Source: CAZJKO01 sp964546995
GTDB lineage: Bacteria; Bacillota_I; Bacilli_A; RF39; UBA660
DNA length: 16,125 nt
Direction of reading: 5' to 3'
NCBI GenBank assembly: GCA_964546995.1
Contig: CAZJKO010000025.1
Location: 1-16,125, forward strand
Shown: piece by piece, positions 1-7,346 of the stretch
Layout: the number at the start of each line of letters is the position of its first letter
Numbering within the stretch: the first letter of the stretch is position 1
Notes under the pieces: generated by a model
Seen by the model: only the letters and a program-made list of their open reading frames with translations
Told to the model about the DNA's origin: nothing
The model's database searches: none
Made by a program: the position numbers and the translations under genes

Positions 1-97
1 AGGAAGTGATCAAGTATGAAAACAGGTCTTGAATATTGCGTGCGGGGGGGGGGACCTTATTAGACAAACAAGCATTGTCACTTCTTTTGTGTGTTCT
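1..97 (+). other. left-edge region with a micro-ORF containing a G10 run
   Basis: This stretch lies before a strong terminator, so it is probably the end of a unit that starts outside the window. An ATG at 16 sits 7 nt after AGGAAGTG and opens a 15-codon ORF ending in TAG at 61-63 that contains the poly-G tract. One fewer or one more G would put the reading in another frame and extend it past 63. I do not recognise the peptide and cannot tell whether it is translated. It may instead be an untranslated leader or the tail of an upstream gene. Confidence 0.3.
44..53. repeat. G10 homopolymer
   Basis: Ten consecutive G occur in otherwise AT-rich DNA. Such tracts slip during replication and can switch genes on and off, but long G runs are also a frequent sequencing or assembly artefact. 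The length given here should not be taken as certain. Confidence 0.8.
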
Positions 98-127
98 AAT
101 ACAGGATAGGTTTATCCTGTATTTTTT
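98..127 (+). terminator. intrinsic terminator of the unit entering from the left
   Basis: A perfect 11-bp stem (98-108 AATACAGGATA with 113-123 TATCCTGTATT) has a GGTT loop and runs directly into T122-T127. It closes whatever transcript enters from the left edge and separates it from the surface-protein gene. Confidence 0.85.
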
Positions 128-160
128 CGCGTTTTAAAATCAATAAATGTGACAAAATAA

Positions 161-187
161 TTGCTTGAAAAAAAGTTATACTATAAT
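161..187 (+). promoter_or_regulatory. predicted promoter of the surface-protein gene
   Basis: A consensus -10 TATAAT lies at 182-187. The best -35 is TTGCTT at 161-166, with a short 15-bp spacer, so the -10 is clear and the -35 is doubtful. Transcription would start near 194, just before the GAGGTG Shine-Dalgarno at 201-206. Confidence 0.5.
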
Positions 188-212
188 TAGTATTAGAGTA
201 GAGGTGTAAAAA

Positions 213-2582
213 ATGAACGAAGAAAAACAGAGAAAATTGTTTCTCATAGGGATGAGTGTCTTGTTAATCCTCGTTTTGCTTTTCGGGGGAACGTACGCAT
301 GGCTTACCCTACAACTCAAAGGAACCAAAGTCAATGTGTTGCGAGCAGGAAATCTTGCTTTGATCTTAGATGATGAAAATAGTATTGGGATTCATCAGGA
401 CAAAGCAGTACCCACTCTCGATAAAGTTGGAGAGACACTAGATCCCTATCACTTTACGTTAGAGAATTTAAGTGATCTACCAACAGGATATACAATCTAT
501 TTGGATGATTTGGATCTAGAAGAAGGAGAAGAGCGAATGCTTGATGAATACCTTCGATATAGTCTAACCAAAGATGGAACAAGTAGAACGGATGATCTTA
601 CTTCAACAGGAGAAAATCCTAACCGTGTGTTAGATAGTGGAACGATCGCAGGAGGACAAACGATTACTTACGATTTAAGAATCTGGATCAATATCAGTAC
701 GGGAAATGAAGCAATGAATAAAGTATTTCGGTCTAAGATCAGGGTGGTAGCGATACAAAAGGAAGAAAAGGATTGTTATGTTTTCAATAAAGAAACGAAA
801 GAGATTACCGATTACCTTTGTTCTATTGGAAATGAAAATGGGATGTTAGAGTCTTCTATCGTTACGATTCCAGAAGAAATCGATGGAGTTACCGTAGAGA
901 GGATTGGAGAGAGGGCATTTTCGAATAAGAAGTTAACGAGTGTGACGATTCCAGATACGGTAACAACAATATCTGGTTATGCATTTTTGAATAATGAGAT
1001 ATCTTCTTTAGTGATGCCGAGCCATTTGGTATCAGTTGGGAAAGCTGCATTTAATAACAATAAACTATCAGATAGTGAAGCATTTATTTATAAAAGAAAT
1101 AGTGATGGATCGATGGATACGACTACGGTTGTTAGTTATGGAGGAAGTAAGAAGACGAATGTGATTGTTCCCTCTAGTGTTAAAACGATAGATTCGGAAG
1201 CAATGGCATATAACAATTTGGTTAGTATCGGAATGCAGGAAGGAATGACTTCAATAGGAGAGAACGCATTTTTAAATAACAGTCTCATGAATGTGGTTAT
1301 TCCAAGTACTGTAACAATGATTGGGACTGGAGCATTTTATAAGAGTGGTGAATCGAATCCGAATCTAACTACGATAGCAAACCATACGGGGACAAGTTTT
1401 GATTTTGGAAATATAACAGGAAGTGGAAGTAGTGCGAGTATGGTAACAGGAACTGCAACCCATCCGAATGGAAATGTAACAGTAACGATACAGAATAAAG
1501 TATATATTCAATATCATATGAATGGAGGAAGTTTAGCGACAAACCATGGAAGTACCATTACGACGAGTGGAAGTTATTTGTTACAAAATGGAACATATGT
1601 CACAACGATTCCTTATGGAGTGACACAAGATTTGGCAAATTACAATAATCCTAATGCGATTAATTTAACTAGAACAGGATACAAGATAGAAAGTAGTAAG
1701 GTATGGAATACTGCACCAGATGGAAGTGGAAAGAGTTACGATCAAACGACTGCCTATAGTGCAAGTGATTTCTGTGATATTCGTAAAAAGGACTGTACGA
1801 TTACACTCTATGCAAATTGGGTGAAAGCAGCAAATGAAAATATTGTGGCAGTATATCAATACAATGCAAGTAATTGTATTACAGGAGAAGAGAGTACGTG
1901 TGTTGAGATAGGTCCACAGGAAACCTATACTGCGGGAACGATTATCAAATACAAGGTTAATGCTAGTACCCAAAAGTATTTCCATGTGATTAGTGAAAAT
2001 AAAGAGAAAGGTACTTTGACGATGCAACAACGGGAGAATACAGTTGATCAGGTAGCCTGGTATGAAACATCGGTATATGATAAATATAATACGAGAGGGC
2101 CTCTAGCTGCTATTGCTTCTTTGGAAAGTGCAACTTCCGGTTGGACGAATGTCAATAATCAGACTTACACGATGGGAACAACCGTGTTTAAGACAAATGC
2201 TTTTACTGGGTGCTCTGGTAATGAATGTACTAAAAATACTTATACTTGGGCTTCTCGAACGGCTAGAGCTAGGATGATTACCCATCAGGAAGCAGTTTCT
2301 TTAGGTTGTACATCTGCTAGAGAATGTCCTGTATGGATGATAAATTATTTAAATGGTTCTACGACTAATTGTCAGTCGGGTGCTTGTGGAACTGTCAATA
2401 AAGGAACGTCTTATAACTATTGGACGATGTCGGCAAACAGTTCACAATCGGCTACTAAAAATGATTATGTTTATGTTGTTGGTAATGAAACATCTCATAC
2501 TTCAGCAATTCATGTTAGTAATCAATCTTCTACAATAGTTAAGCAAGGTGCACGCGCTGTGGTTGTGATTAATAAACAGTGA
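213..2582 (+). CDS. membrane-anchored composite surface protein (TasA-like N-terminus, BspA-type LRRs, InlB-type repeat)
   Basis: This is a 789-residue secreted or cell-surface protein. Residues about 8-33 are one hydrophobic segment ending GGTYAWLT, which resembles the signal region of TasA/camelysin proteins processed by SipW. Residues about 34-180 look like the TasA-type beta domain. Residues about 217-378 carry BspA-type leucine-rich repeats, seen as repeated 'VTIP..V..IG..AF..N.L' units. Residues about 430-535 resemble an InlB B-repeat/Flg_new domain, ending ITLYANW. Residues about 632-789 form a Cys-containing C-terminal domain with YWTMSA and a final ARAVVVINK, similar in style to DUF6273-like or formylglycine-enzyme-like folds. 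There is no LPXTG motif, so anchoring is probably by the N-terminal helix or a partner. The start is supported by GAGGTG 6 nt upstream. Adhesion or matrix roles are inferred from the domain types only. Confidence 0.85.
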   Translation: MNEEKQRKLFLIGMSVLLILVLLFGGTYAWLTLQLKGTKVNVLRAGNLALILDDENSIGIHQDKAVPTLDKVGETLDPYHFTLENLSDLPTGYTIYLDDLDLEEGEERMLDEYLRYSLTKDGTSRTDDLTSTGENPNRVLDSGTIAGGQTITYDLRIWINISTGNEAMNKVFRSKIRVVAIQKEEKDCYVFNKETKEITDYLCSIGNENGMLESSIVTIPEEIDGVTVERIGERAFSNKKLTSVTIPDTVTTISGYAFLNNEISSLVMPSHLVSVGKAAFNNNKLSDSEAFIYKRNSDGSMDTTTVVSYGGSKKTNVIVPSSVKTIDSEAMAYNNLVSIGMQEGMTSIGENAFLNNSLMNVVIPSTVTMIGTGAFYKSGESNPNLTTIANHTGTSFDFGNITGSGSSASMVTGTATHPNGNVTVTIQNKVYIQYHMNGGSLATNHGSTITTSGSYLLQNGTYVTTIPYGVTQDLANYNNPNAINLTRTGYKIESSKVWNTAPDGSGKSYDQTTAYSASDFCDIRKKDCTITLYANWVKAANENIVAVYQYNASNCITGEESTCVEIGPQETYTAGTIIKYKVNASTQKYFHVISENKEKGTLTMQQRENTVDQVAWYETSVYDKYNTRGPLAAIASLESATSGWTNVNNQTYTMGTTVFKTNAFTGCSGNECTKNTYTWASRTARARMITHQEAVSLGCTSARECPVWMINYLNGSTTNCQSGACGTVNKGTSYNYWTMSANSSQSATKNDYVYVVGNETSHTSAIHVSNQSSTIVKQGARAVVVINKQ

Positions 2583-2586
2583 GAAA

Positions 2587-2620
2587 AGAGCGTTTTAGAT
2601 TTTCTAAAACACTCTTTTTT
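2587..2620. terminator. bidirectional terminator between convergent genes
   Basis: The stem pairs 2587-2599 with 2603-2615, 13 pairs with one C-A mismatch and a TTT loop. T2615-T2620 follow on the plus strand and AAAA at 2584-2587 gives a T-run on the minus strand. It serves the surface-protein gene and overlaps the stop codon of the convergent dacF gene at 2619-2621. Confidence 0.85.
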
Positions 2621-3794
2621 AGTTTCCTGATACCATTTCTTTTAACATTCTTAATAAGAGTGGGAAGAACTTTATTTTTTCGACGTTTTCTTTTACGGTT
2701 ACATCGATTTCTTCTATGTTTTTACCATCTTCTTTGATGATCATTTTTCCTACGATATCTCCTACTTTTACCGGTAGGGTAATGTCGTTTACTTTTAGTT
2801 CGAATTCATAATTTTTATCCGGATCATTTTTCTTTTTTAAAATACTTGCATCTAATATGGGAACAATTTCTACTTGATCTTTTTCTCCTTTATCTACTTT
2901 TACTTTTCCTAGCGCTTCTCCTTTTTTCTTTAGGGTAGTTACTTTATACATATTAAAGCCATAATCTAATAGTTCCATTGCTTCTTTATTTCTTGTTGTT
3001 CCTGTTTCTTCCCCTAAGACAATGGCAATTAATCTCATACCATTTCTTTTGGCGGTTGCAGCTAGACAATATTTTGCATTGTCTGTATTTCCTGTTTTTA
3101 AGCCATCAGCTCCTTCGTAGAATCTTACTAATTTATTGGTGTTTACTAACCAAAATTTGTTTGGGGTATCGGTTCTTAAGTAGTCTTCATAGACACTTGA
3201 AAACTCTAGTATTTGTTCATGTTTTAATAGTTCTCTTGCAATGATCGCCATGTCGTATGCTGTAGAATAATGACCTTCTTCATCTAGTCCAGTACAATTT
3301 TTAAATACTGTGTTTTGTAGTCCTAAACTTTTTACTTTGTCATTCATCATTTTGACAAATTCTTCTTCGGTACCTGCTATTTTCTCTGCCATTGCTACTG
3401 TGGCATCATTGGCACTAGCCATCGAAATTCCTTTCATCATATCTCTTACACTCATGACTTCACCTGTGGCAAGATAAATTTGGCTTCCACCCATTCCTGA
3501 GGCATTTTGACTTGTCGTTACCATTTCATCCCAAGTTAGTTTTCCTTGTTCGATTTGTTCTAATATTAAAATTTGGGCGACCATTTTCGTCATCGATGCA
3601 ACTGCAACCATGTCATCTTTGTTTTTTTCAAATAAAATTTGTCCTGTCGATACTTCCATTAACACACCATTTCGTGCTCCAGGCAATAAATTAACCTTTT
3701 CTTGATTTGGTGTTTGTTGTTCTGGTTCTTCAGCATATATTGGAAATGGAATTAATAAAGAAAGTAGTAGACACCATCCAATTATTCTTTTCAT
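2619..3794 (-). CDS. dacF: D-alanyl-D-alanine carboxypeptidase, PBP5/DacF family (S11)
   Basis: This exported penicillin-binding protein removes the terminal D-alanine from peptidoglycan stem peptides. All three active-site motifs are present: S67-M-T-K70 (nucleophile and base), S127-A-N129 and K233-T-G235. A signal peptide precedes a likely cut after A21 (IYA|EE). The catalytic domain spans about 33-285 and a PBP5_C beta domain about 287-370. The C-terminal 17 residues (from KFFPLLL) look like the amphipathic membrane anchor typical of the family. The length of 391 matches. The start follows TAGGAGTG (3800-3807). The name dacF, rather than dacA or dacB, rests on the neighbouring spoIIAA-sigF-spoVA genes, because in Bacillus dacF lies just upstream of spoIIAA. 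Here the gene is inverted, so it cannot be co-transcribed with spoIIAA. Confidence 0.9.
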   Translation of the reverse strand: MKRIIGWCLLLSLLIPFPIYAEEPEQQTPNQEKVNLLPGARNGVLMEVSTGQILFEKNKDDMVAVASMTKMVAQILILEQIEQGKLTWDEMVTTSQNASGMGGSQIYLATGEVMSVRDMMKGISMASANDATVAMAEKIAGTEEEFVKMMNDKVKSLGLQNTVFKNCTGLDEEGHYSTAYDMAIIARELLKHEQILEFSSVYEDYLRTDTPNKFWLVNTNKLVRFYEGADGLKTGNTDNAKYCLAATAKRNGMRLIAIVLGEETGTTRNKEAMELLDYGFNMYKVTTLKKKGEALGKVKVDKGEKDQVEIVPILDASILKKKNDPDKNYEFELKVNDITLPVKVGDIVGKMIIKEDGKNIEEIDVTVKENVEKIKFFPLLLRMLKEMVSGN

Positions 3795-3836
3795 TTAATC
3801 ACTCCTATTATCAAAATACGTTATCCTCCTTTATTT

Positions 3837-3866
3837 ATGATATTTTTATGTTATATTTTTTGTCCA
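3837..3866 (-). promoter_or_regulatory. predicted promoter of dacF
   Basis: On the minus strand, TGGACA (3866-3861) lies 18 bp from TATCAT (3842-3837). Its -35 directly abuts the -35 of the divergent VanY promoter, so one regulator could act on both. No sigma-F-type element was found here, unlike the situation known for Bacillus dacF. Confidence 0.5.
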
Positions 3867-3895
3867 TTGAAGTTTTCTTGATAACAGAGTATACT
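3867..3895 (+). promoter_or_regulatory. predicted promoter of the VanY-type gene
   Basis: TTGAAG at 3867-3872 is followed after 17 bp by TATACT at 3890-3895. Spacing and hexamers fit a housekeeping promoter. It is back-to-back with the dacF promoter. Confidence 0.6.
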
Positions 3896-3929
3896 ATTTA
3901 ATAGATTATTAATAGTAGAGGCGATGTTT

Positions 3930-4802
3930 ATGAAAAAAACAGTTCTTTCTTTTGGTTTTATTCTTTTATTGGTAGTAGGGAGTTATTTCTTTTTTACTTC
4001 ACAAGATGAACACTCAGAGGAATCTAAAGATAATCGGCCTTCTTATACAGACAAAGATAAAGATAAATTAAAGAAGCTTGATTCGATTCATGAAAAACTT
4101 GATTATTTTCATATGGATTTATTCGATCGTTATCTTGCTTATCATGAAAAGAATTCGAGTCTTCCTTTAGAAACAGTCATTACTTATGTCAATATTGGAC
4201 TTGATCAACCTTATTATACCAATACAAAAGTAACTCCTTATTTAAATCAAATTTATATTCTTAGTAATAAGTATCTATCTATGCCTAGCGATTATGTTCC
4301 CAATAATTTAGAGACGATTTCGTCTCAGTGCTCTAGAAGTGGTATGAGACTTGTTAGTGAAGCAAGAGAACAGTTTGAAACATTATGTTCTGATGCAAAA
4401 GATGATGGGTATACCATTCGAGCAATGTCTAGTTATCGTAGTTACGATTATCAAGTAGATCTTTATCAACGCTATGTCGATCGAGATGGGAAAGATGCTG
4501 CTGAAACGTATTCTGCTCGTCCTGGGTTTTCGGAACATCAAACAGGATTGGTCGTCGATGTTGATAATAGGAAACTTTCTTATACCCAGTTTGATGAGAC
4601 GCAAGAATATGGTTGGATGAAGGAACATGCACATGAGTATGGTTTTATTGAAAGGTATCCAGAAGGAAAGGAAGACATTACTGGATACAGTTATGAGTCT
4701 TGGCATTATCGTTATGTAGGACGTGAAATTGCTACTTATATGAAAGAACACGATATGACGTTTGATGAATACTATGTCCAGTTTATTGAAGGTAAGAAGT
4801 AG
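3930..4802 (+). CDS. VanY-type zinc D-Ala-D-Ala carboxypeptidase (peptidase M15B)
   Basis: This membrane-anchored or secreted peptidase trims D-Ala from peptidoglycan precursors or stems. Numbering from an ATG at 3924 (subtract two for the start chosen here), the M15 signature SEHQTGLVVD supplies zinc ligands H205 and D212, and ESWHY supplies the catalytic E258 and zinc ligand H261. The N-terminus has one hydrophobic helix (about residues 6-25) followed by a charged Lys/Asp/Glu-rich linker to about residue 55. I prefer the ATG at 3930 because the GAGG at 3918-3921 lies 8 nt before it but only 2 nt before the ATG at 3924. With divergent dacF it makes a pair of unrelated enzymes acting on the same bond. 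No vancomycin-resistance genes are nearby, so a role in wall or spore cortex maturation is more likely than resistance. Confidence 0.88.
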   Translation: MKKTVLSFGFILLLVVGSYFFFTSQDEHSEESKDNRPSYTDKDKDKLKKLDSIHEKLDYFHMDLFDRYLAYHEKNSSLPLETVITYVNIGLDQPYYTNTKVTPYLNQIYILSNKYLSMPSDYVPNNLETISSQCSRSGMRLVSEAREQFETLCSDAKDDGYTIRAMSSYRSYDYQVDLYQRYVDRDGKDAAETYSARPGFSEHQTGLVVDVDNRKLSYTQFDETQEYGWMKEHAHEYGFIERYPEGKEDITGYSYESWHYRYVGREIATYMKEHDMTFDEYYVQFIEGKK

Positions 4803-4820
4803 ATTTTGTCTACTTTTTTT
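4797..4820 (+). terminator. intrinsic terminator after the VanY-type gene
   Basis: A 7-bp stem (AAGTAGA 4797-4803 with TCTACTT 4809-4815) encloses a TTTTG loop and is followed by T4814-T4820. The stop codon lies inside the stem. Confidence 0.8.
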
Positions 4821-4943
4821 GTTTCGTTGAAATAATAGTAGTAAGAGGTAAATATTTGTCGGATGAAATTTACTTCTAGTTTTGTCGAATTCGTATATTT
4901 TTTCTTTTTTATCATCTATATTTAGTAAGTGAGGTGACAACTG

Positions 4944-5285
4944 GTGCTTTTTATCAACCTGGAAGTAAGACGAGGTATTTTGTTTATTCGTTTAAATGGG
5001 GTACTCAATAAAGAGACTAGTTCTTTATTAAAGGACAAGGTCCGTTCTTTATCTTTACAAGGATTTAAGTATTTTGTATTCAATTTAGATGGGATAACGA
5101 TGATGGATCAGGATGGTCTTACTAGTTTGCAAGAGAATTATCAACAGATTAGAAAGATTGAGGGGAAGCTTATTCTTTGTGGATTAAAAAAGAAGGTAGA
5201 GAATTCTCTTTTTCATGAGCTTGGATTATCCAATGTGATTAAGACACAAAATGAACTTCGTGCTTTTCAAATATTTAAATTATAG
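4944..5285 (+). CDS. spoIIAA: STAS-domain anti-sigma-factor antagonist (SpoIIAA-like), phosphoserine site missing
   Basis: This 113-residue protein spans one STAS domain and aligns along its whole length with SpoIIAA, for example GVLNKETSSLLKDKV against GELDHHTAETLKQKV of B. subtilis. It lies immediately before sigF, as spoIIA genes do. In the family SpoIIAA frees sigma-F by displacing the anti-sigma kinase SpoIIAB, which inactivates SpoIIAA by phosphorylating the first Ser of DSSG. Here that motif is D55-Q56-D57-G58, so no phosphorylatable serine remains at the site, and no spoIIAB gene lies between it and sigF. It starts with GTG at 4944, 7 nt after GAGGTG (4931-4936). The 141-nt upstream gap shows no convincing housekeeping promoter. 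GTCGAATTC at 4884-4892 resembles a sigma-H -10 element but no matching -35 was found. Orthology is well supported by synteny; current function is uncertain. Confidence 0.8.
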   Translation: MLFINLEVRRGILFIRLNGVLNKETSSLLKDKVRSLSLQGFKYFVFNLDGITMMDQDGLTSLQENYQQIRKIEGKLILCGLKKKVENSLFHELGLSNVIKTQNELRAFQIFKL

Positions 5286-5296
5286 GAGGAATAATA

Positions 5297-5965
5297 ATGG
5301 TATTAGAGGATGAAAATATTGTTACAGAATACGAATGGATTATTCATACCATAATGAAACGATTTTCAAGTTTTACTACTAGTAGAGAAGATTTATATCA
5401 AGTTGGGGTTATGGCTTTGTTAAAAGCTTATCAGAATTTTGATTCTAATTATGGGGTGAAGTTTTCTAGTTATGCTTATCCTTATGTGTTAGGTGAAATT
5501 TCTAAATATATTAAAGATGATCGCAATATTCATGTGAGTCATGATGTATTAAGGTTAAATGCTTCTTTGGAAAAAGCTAAAGATGTACTTACGCAAAAGT
5601 TGTTGAGGGAACCAACTTTGGAAGAATTATCTCTTTTTCTCGATATCGATCAAGAAAAAATTGCTCAAGTTAAAATGTCGACTCTCTATGTTAAGAGTTT
5701 GGACTATGTTTTAAATGAGGAAGATGATCGTATGAATCTATATCATTCGATTAAGAGTGAAGAAGTATCTTATGACCCTAATATCTTAGATTTAAAAGAT
5801 GCACTGGTTAAATTAAAAGATGATGAGAGAAAACTTATTTATTCTAGATATTATCAAGATATGACACAATCTGAAACATCTGAAGTGATGGGAATTAGTC
5901 AAGTTCAAGTGTCACGAAAAGAAACAAAAATTTTACAAAAATTAAAACAAGATTTAGCTTCGTAA
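5297..5965 (+). CDS. sigF: sporulation RNA polymerase sigma factor, sigma-F type
   Basis: This sigma-70-family protein of 222 residues directs forespore transcription in Bacillota. Region 2 is intact: EDLYQVGVMALLKAYQNFD, then VKFSSYAYPYVLGEISKYIK. Region 3 begins at NIHVSH. Region 4.2 (TQSETSEVMGISQVQVSR) is nearly that of B. subtilis SigF (TQSEVAERLGISQVQVSR) and closer to it than to SigG. The N-terminus is about 29 residues shorter than B. subtilis SigF, so the part before region 2.1 is mostly missing. AGGAGG at 5284-5289 overlaps the stop of the STAS gene and lies 7 nt before the ATG, so the two are co-transcribed and probably translationally coupled. No terminator follows. Ancestrally it would have read on into spoVAC, but an ATPase cassette now intervenes. 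Confidence 0.88.
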   Translation: MVLEDENIVTEYEWIIHTIMKRFSSFTTSREDLYQVGVMALLKAYQNFDSNYGVKFSSYAYPYVLGEISKYIKDDRNIHVSHDVLRLNASLEKAKDVLTQKLLREPTLEELSLFLDIDQEKIAQVKMSTLYVKSLDYVLNEEDDRMNLYHSIKSEEVSYDPNILDLKDALVKLKDDERKLIYSRYYQDMTQSETSEVMGISQVQVSRKETKILQKLKQDLAS

Positions 5966-6001
5966 TGTGTAGTTATGTTCGATTTTTGTTCAAACAAATG
6001 C

Positions 6002-6051
6002 TATTTGCAAAAAAATACTACAAAAATAGTTTTGCAAATACACTTGCAAAA
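6002..6051. repeat. inverted repeat plus third half-site, possible operator
   Basis: TATTTGCAAAA (6002-6012) and TTTTGCAAATA (6030-6040) are perfect 11-bp inverted copies separated by 17 nt, and TTGCAAAA occurs again at 6044-6051. The set ends one base before the -35 of the ATPase promoter. No T-run follows, so it is not a terminator. An operator for a repressor of the ATPase is a plausible reading. Confidence 0.55.
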
Positions 6052-6052
6052 C

Positions 6053-6081
6053 TTTACAAAATTATATTTTTATGATAATAT
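6053..6081 (+). promoter_or_regulatory. predicted promoter of the ATPase cassette
   Basis: TTTACA (6053-6058), a 17-bp spacer and TAATAT (6076-6081) form a promoter, with an extended -10 TG at 6073-6074. The start point would fall near 6088, at the Shine-Dalgarno itself, giving a very short leader. Confidence 0.6.
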
Positions 6082-6098
6082 GTGTTTGGTGATGAAAA

Positions 6099-7304
6099 AT
6101 GATAATAAGAGATCATTATTTGAAAAGAATGATTGATGCTAAAGATACGGAATTTATAAAGGTAATAACTGGTGTTAGGAGAAGTGGTAAATCTACGCTT
6201 TTATTAATGTTCAAAGATTATTTGCTTCATAATGAAATTGAAGAGGACAATATAATATATATTAATTTTGAATCTGCTTTATATGATGAAATAAAAAATT
6301 ATAAAGATTTATATCATTATGTCAAAAATAAGATAAAACAAAATAAGGTATACTTGTTATTGGATGAAGTACAAAATGTAGAATCTTGGGAAAAAGCGAT
6401 TAATTCATTTAAAGTGGACTTCAATATAGATGTATATATAACTGGATCTAATGCCTATCTTTTATCAAGTGAATTATCAACATTATTGTCGGGAAGATTT
6501 ATAGAAATAAAAATGTATCCACTATCGTTTAAAGAATACTTAATGTTTAATCATTATAATAATAACAATTTAGATGATAAATTTAATGAATATTTAAAAT
6601 ATGGTGGTCTTCCTGCCATAACATTAATTAAAGATAATGATGAGCTGGTCTTGTCCTGTTTAAATGATATATATAATACAATTGTAAAAAAAGATGTTAT
6701 AGATAGAAATAATATAAAAGATATTGCACTTTTAGAAAATATTATAAAATATTTATTTAATAATATAGGAAGTCCTGTTTCATCTACAAAAATAAGCGAT
6801 TATTTAAACAGTAATAAAATAGTAGAAAAATCTAATCATCAAACGATAGATAATTATTTAAATATGTTAGAAAAATCTTTTATATTATATAAAGCGGATA
6901 GGACAGATATTAAAAGTAAAGCTTTACTTAAAACACTTGGTAAATATTATGTTTCGGATACTGGAATAAGAAATATTATATTAGGTTTTAGAAATATAGA
7001 TGAAGGTCATTTACTTGAAAATGTTGTTTACTTAGAATTGTTAAGACGTGGTTATAGAGTTAATATAGGAAAAATGAATGATTATGAAGTTGATTTTGTA
7101 GTTGAAAATCCAAATGATATAAAATATTATCAAGTGACACAAACTTTGAAAGATGAACAGGTAAGATTACGTGAACTTAAAAGTTTAGAAAGTATTGCGG
7201 ATAACTATGAGAAGGTAATATTAACAATGGATAAGTCAATAAATAACGATTACAACGGAATAAAGGTTATGAATATAATAGATTGGTTATTAAAAGATGA
7301 ATAG
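6099..7304 (+). CDS. AAA_14/DUF4143 family ATPase
   Basis: This 401-residue protein belongs to the AAA_14 plus DUF4143 ATPases, common in anaerobes and archaea and without an established cellular role. Visible are Walker A G25VRRSGKST33, Walker B YLLLDE (D89, E90), sensor-like ITGSN (114-118) and a conserved SGRF with R133. The C-terminal domain contains HLLENVVYLELLRRGYRV, then EVDFVV and YYQVTQ, the arrangement of a degenerate PD-(D/E)XK fold. It starts 5 nt after GGTGAT (6088-6093). The gene is foreign-looking: isoleucine is mostly ATA, while neighbours prefer ATT/ATC, and Asp after Ile/Val/Phe never follows a TC-ending codon, unlike spoVAD and pflB. It has its own promoter and terminator and splits sigF from spoVA. 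Defence or selfish functions have been suggested for relatives but nothing here proves one. Confidence 0.85.
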   Translation: MIIRDHYLKRMIDAKDTEFIKVITGVRRSGKSTLLLMFKDYLLHNEIEEDNIIYINFESALYDEIKNYKDLYHYVKNKIKQNKVYLLLDEVQNVESWEKAINSFKVDFNIDVYITGSNAYLLSSELSTLLSGRFIEIKMYPLSFKEYLMFNHYNNNNLDDKFNEYLKYGGLPAITLIKDNDELVLSCLNDIYNTIVKKDVIDRNNIKDIALLENIIKYLFNNIGSPVSSTKISDYLNSNKIVEKSNHQTIDNYLNMLEKSFILYKADRTDIKSKALLKTLGKYYVSDTGIRNIILGFRNIDEGHLLENVVYLELLRRGYRVNIGKMNDYEVDFVVENPNDIKYYQVTQTLKDEQVRLRELKSLESIADNYEKVILTMDKSINNDYNGIKVMNIIDWLLKDE

Positions 7305-7310
7305 TATAGT

Positions 7311-7346
7311 AAATTAAAATAGGATATTCTTATTTTAATTTTTTTT
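7311..7346 (+). terminator. intrinsic terminator of the ATPase cassette
   Basis: A perfect 11-bp A/T stem (7311-7321 with 7331-7341) has a 9-nt loop and continues into T7339-T7346. Its T-run abuts the -35 of the spoVAC promoter, so the cassette is insulated from spoVA. Confidence 0.8.

Noticed and set aside
1665..2030. 121-codon minus-strand frame inside the surface-protein gene
   Set aside because: It lies wholly in the opposite strand of a clearly coding domain and has no ribosome binding site or family resemblance.
3930..4802. vancomycin-resistance gene vanY
   Set aside because: No vanRS, vanHAX or vanZ neighbours; the M15B enzyme fits general wall or spore maturation.
4383..4940. 185-codon minus-strand frame over the VanY gene and the following gap
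   Set aside because: Shadow of the M15 coding region, low-complexity and without start signals.
6002..6040. inverted repeat after sigF as a terminator
   Set aside because: The arms are 17 nt apart and are not followed by a T-run on either strand, so an operator is more likely.
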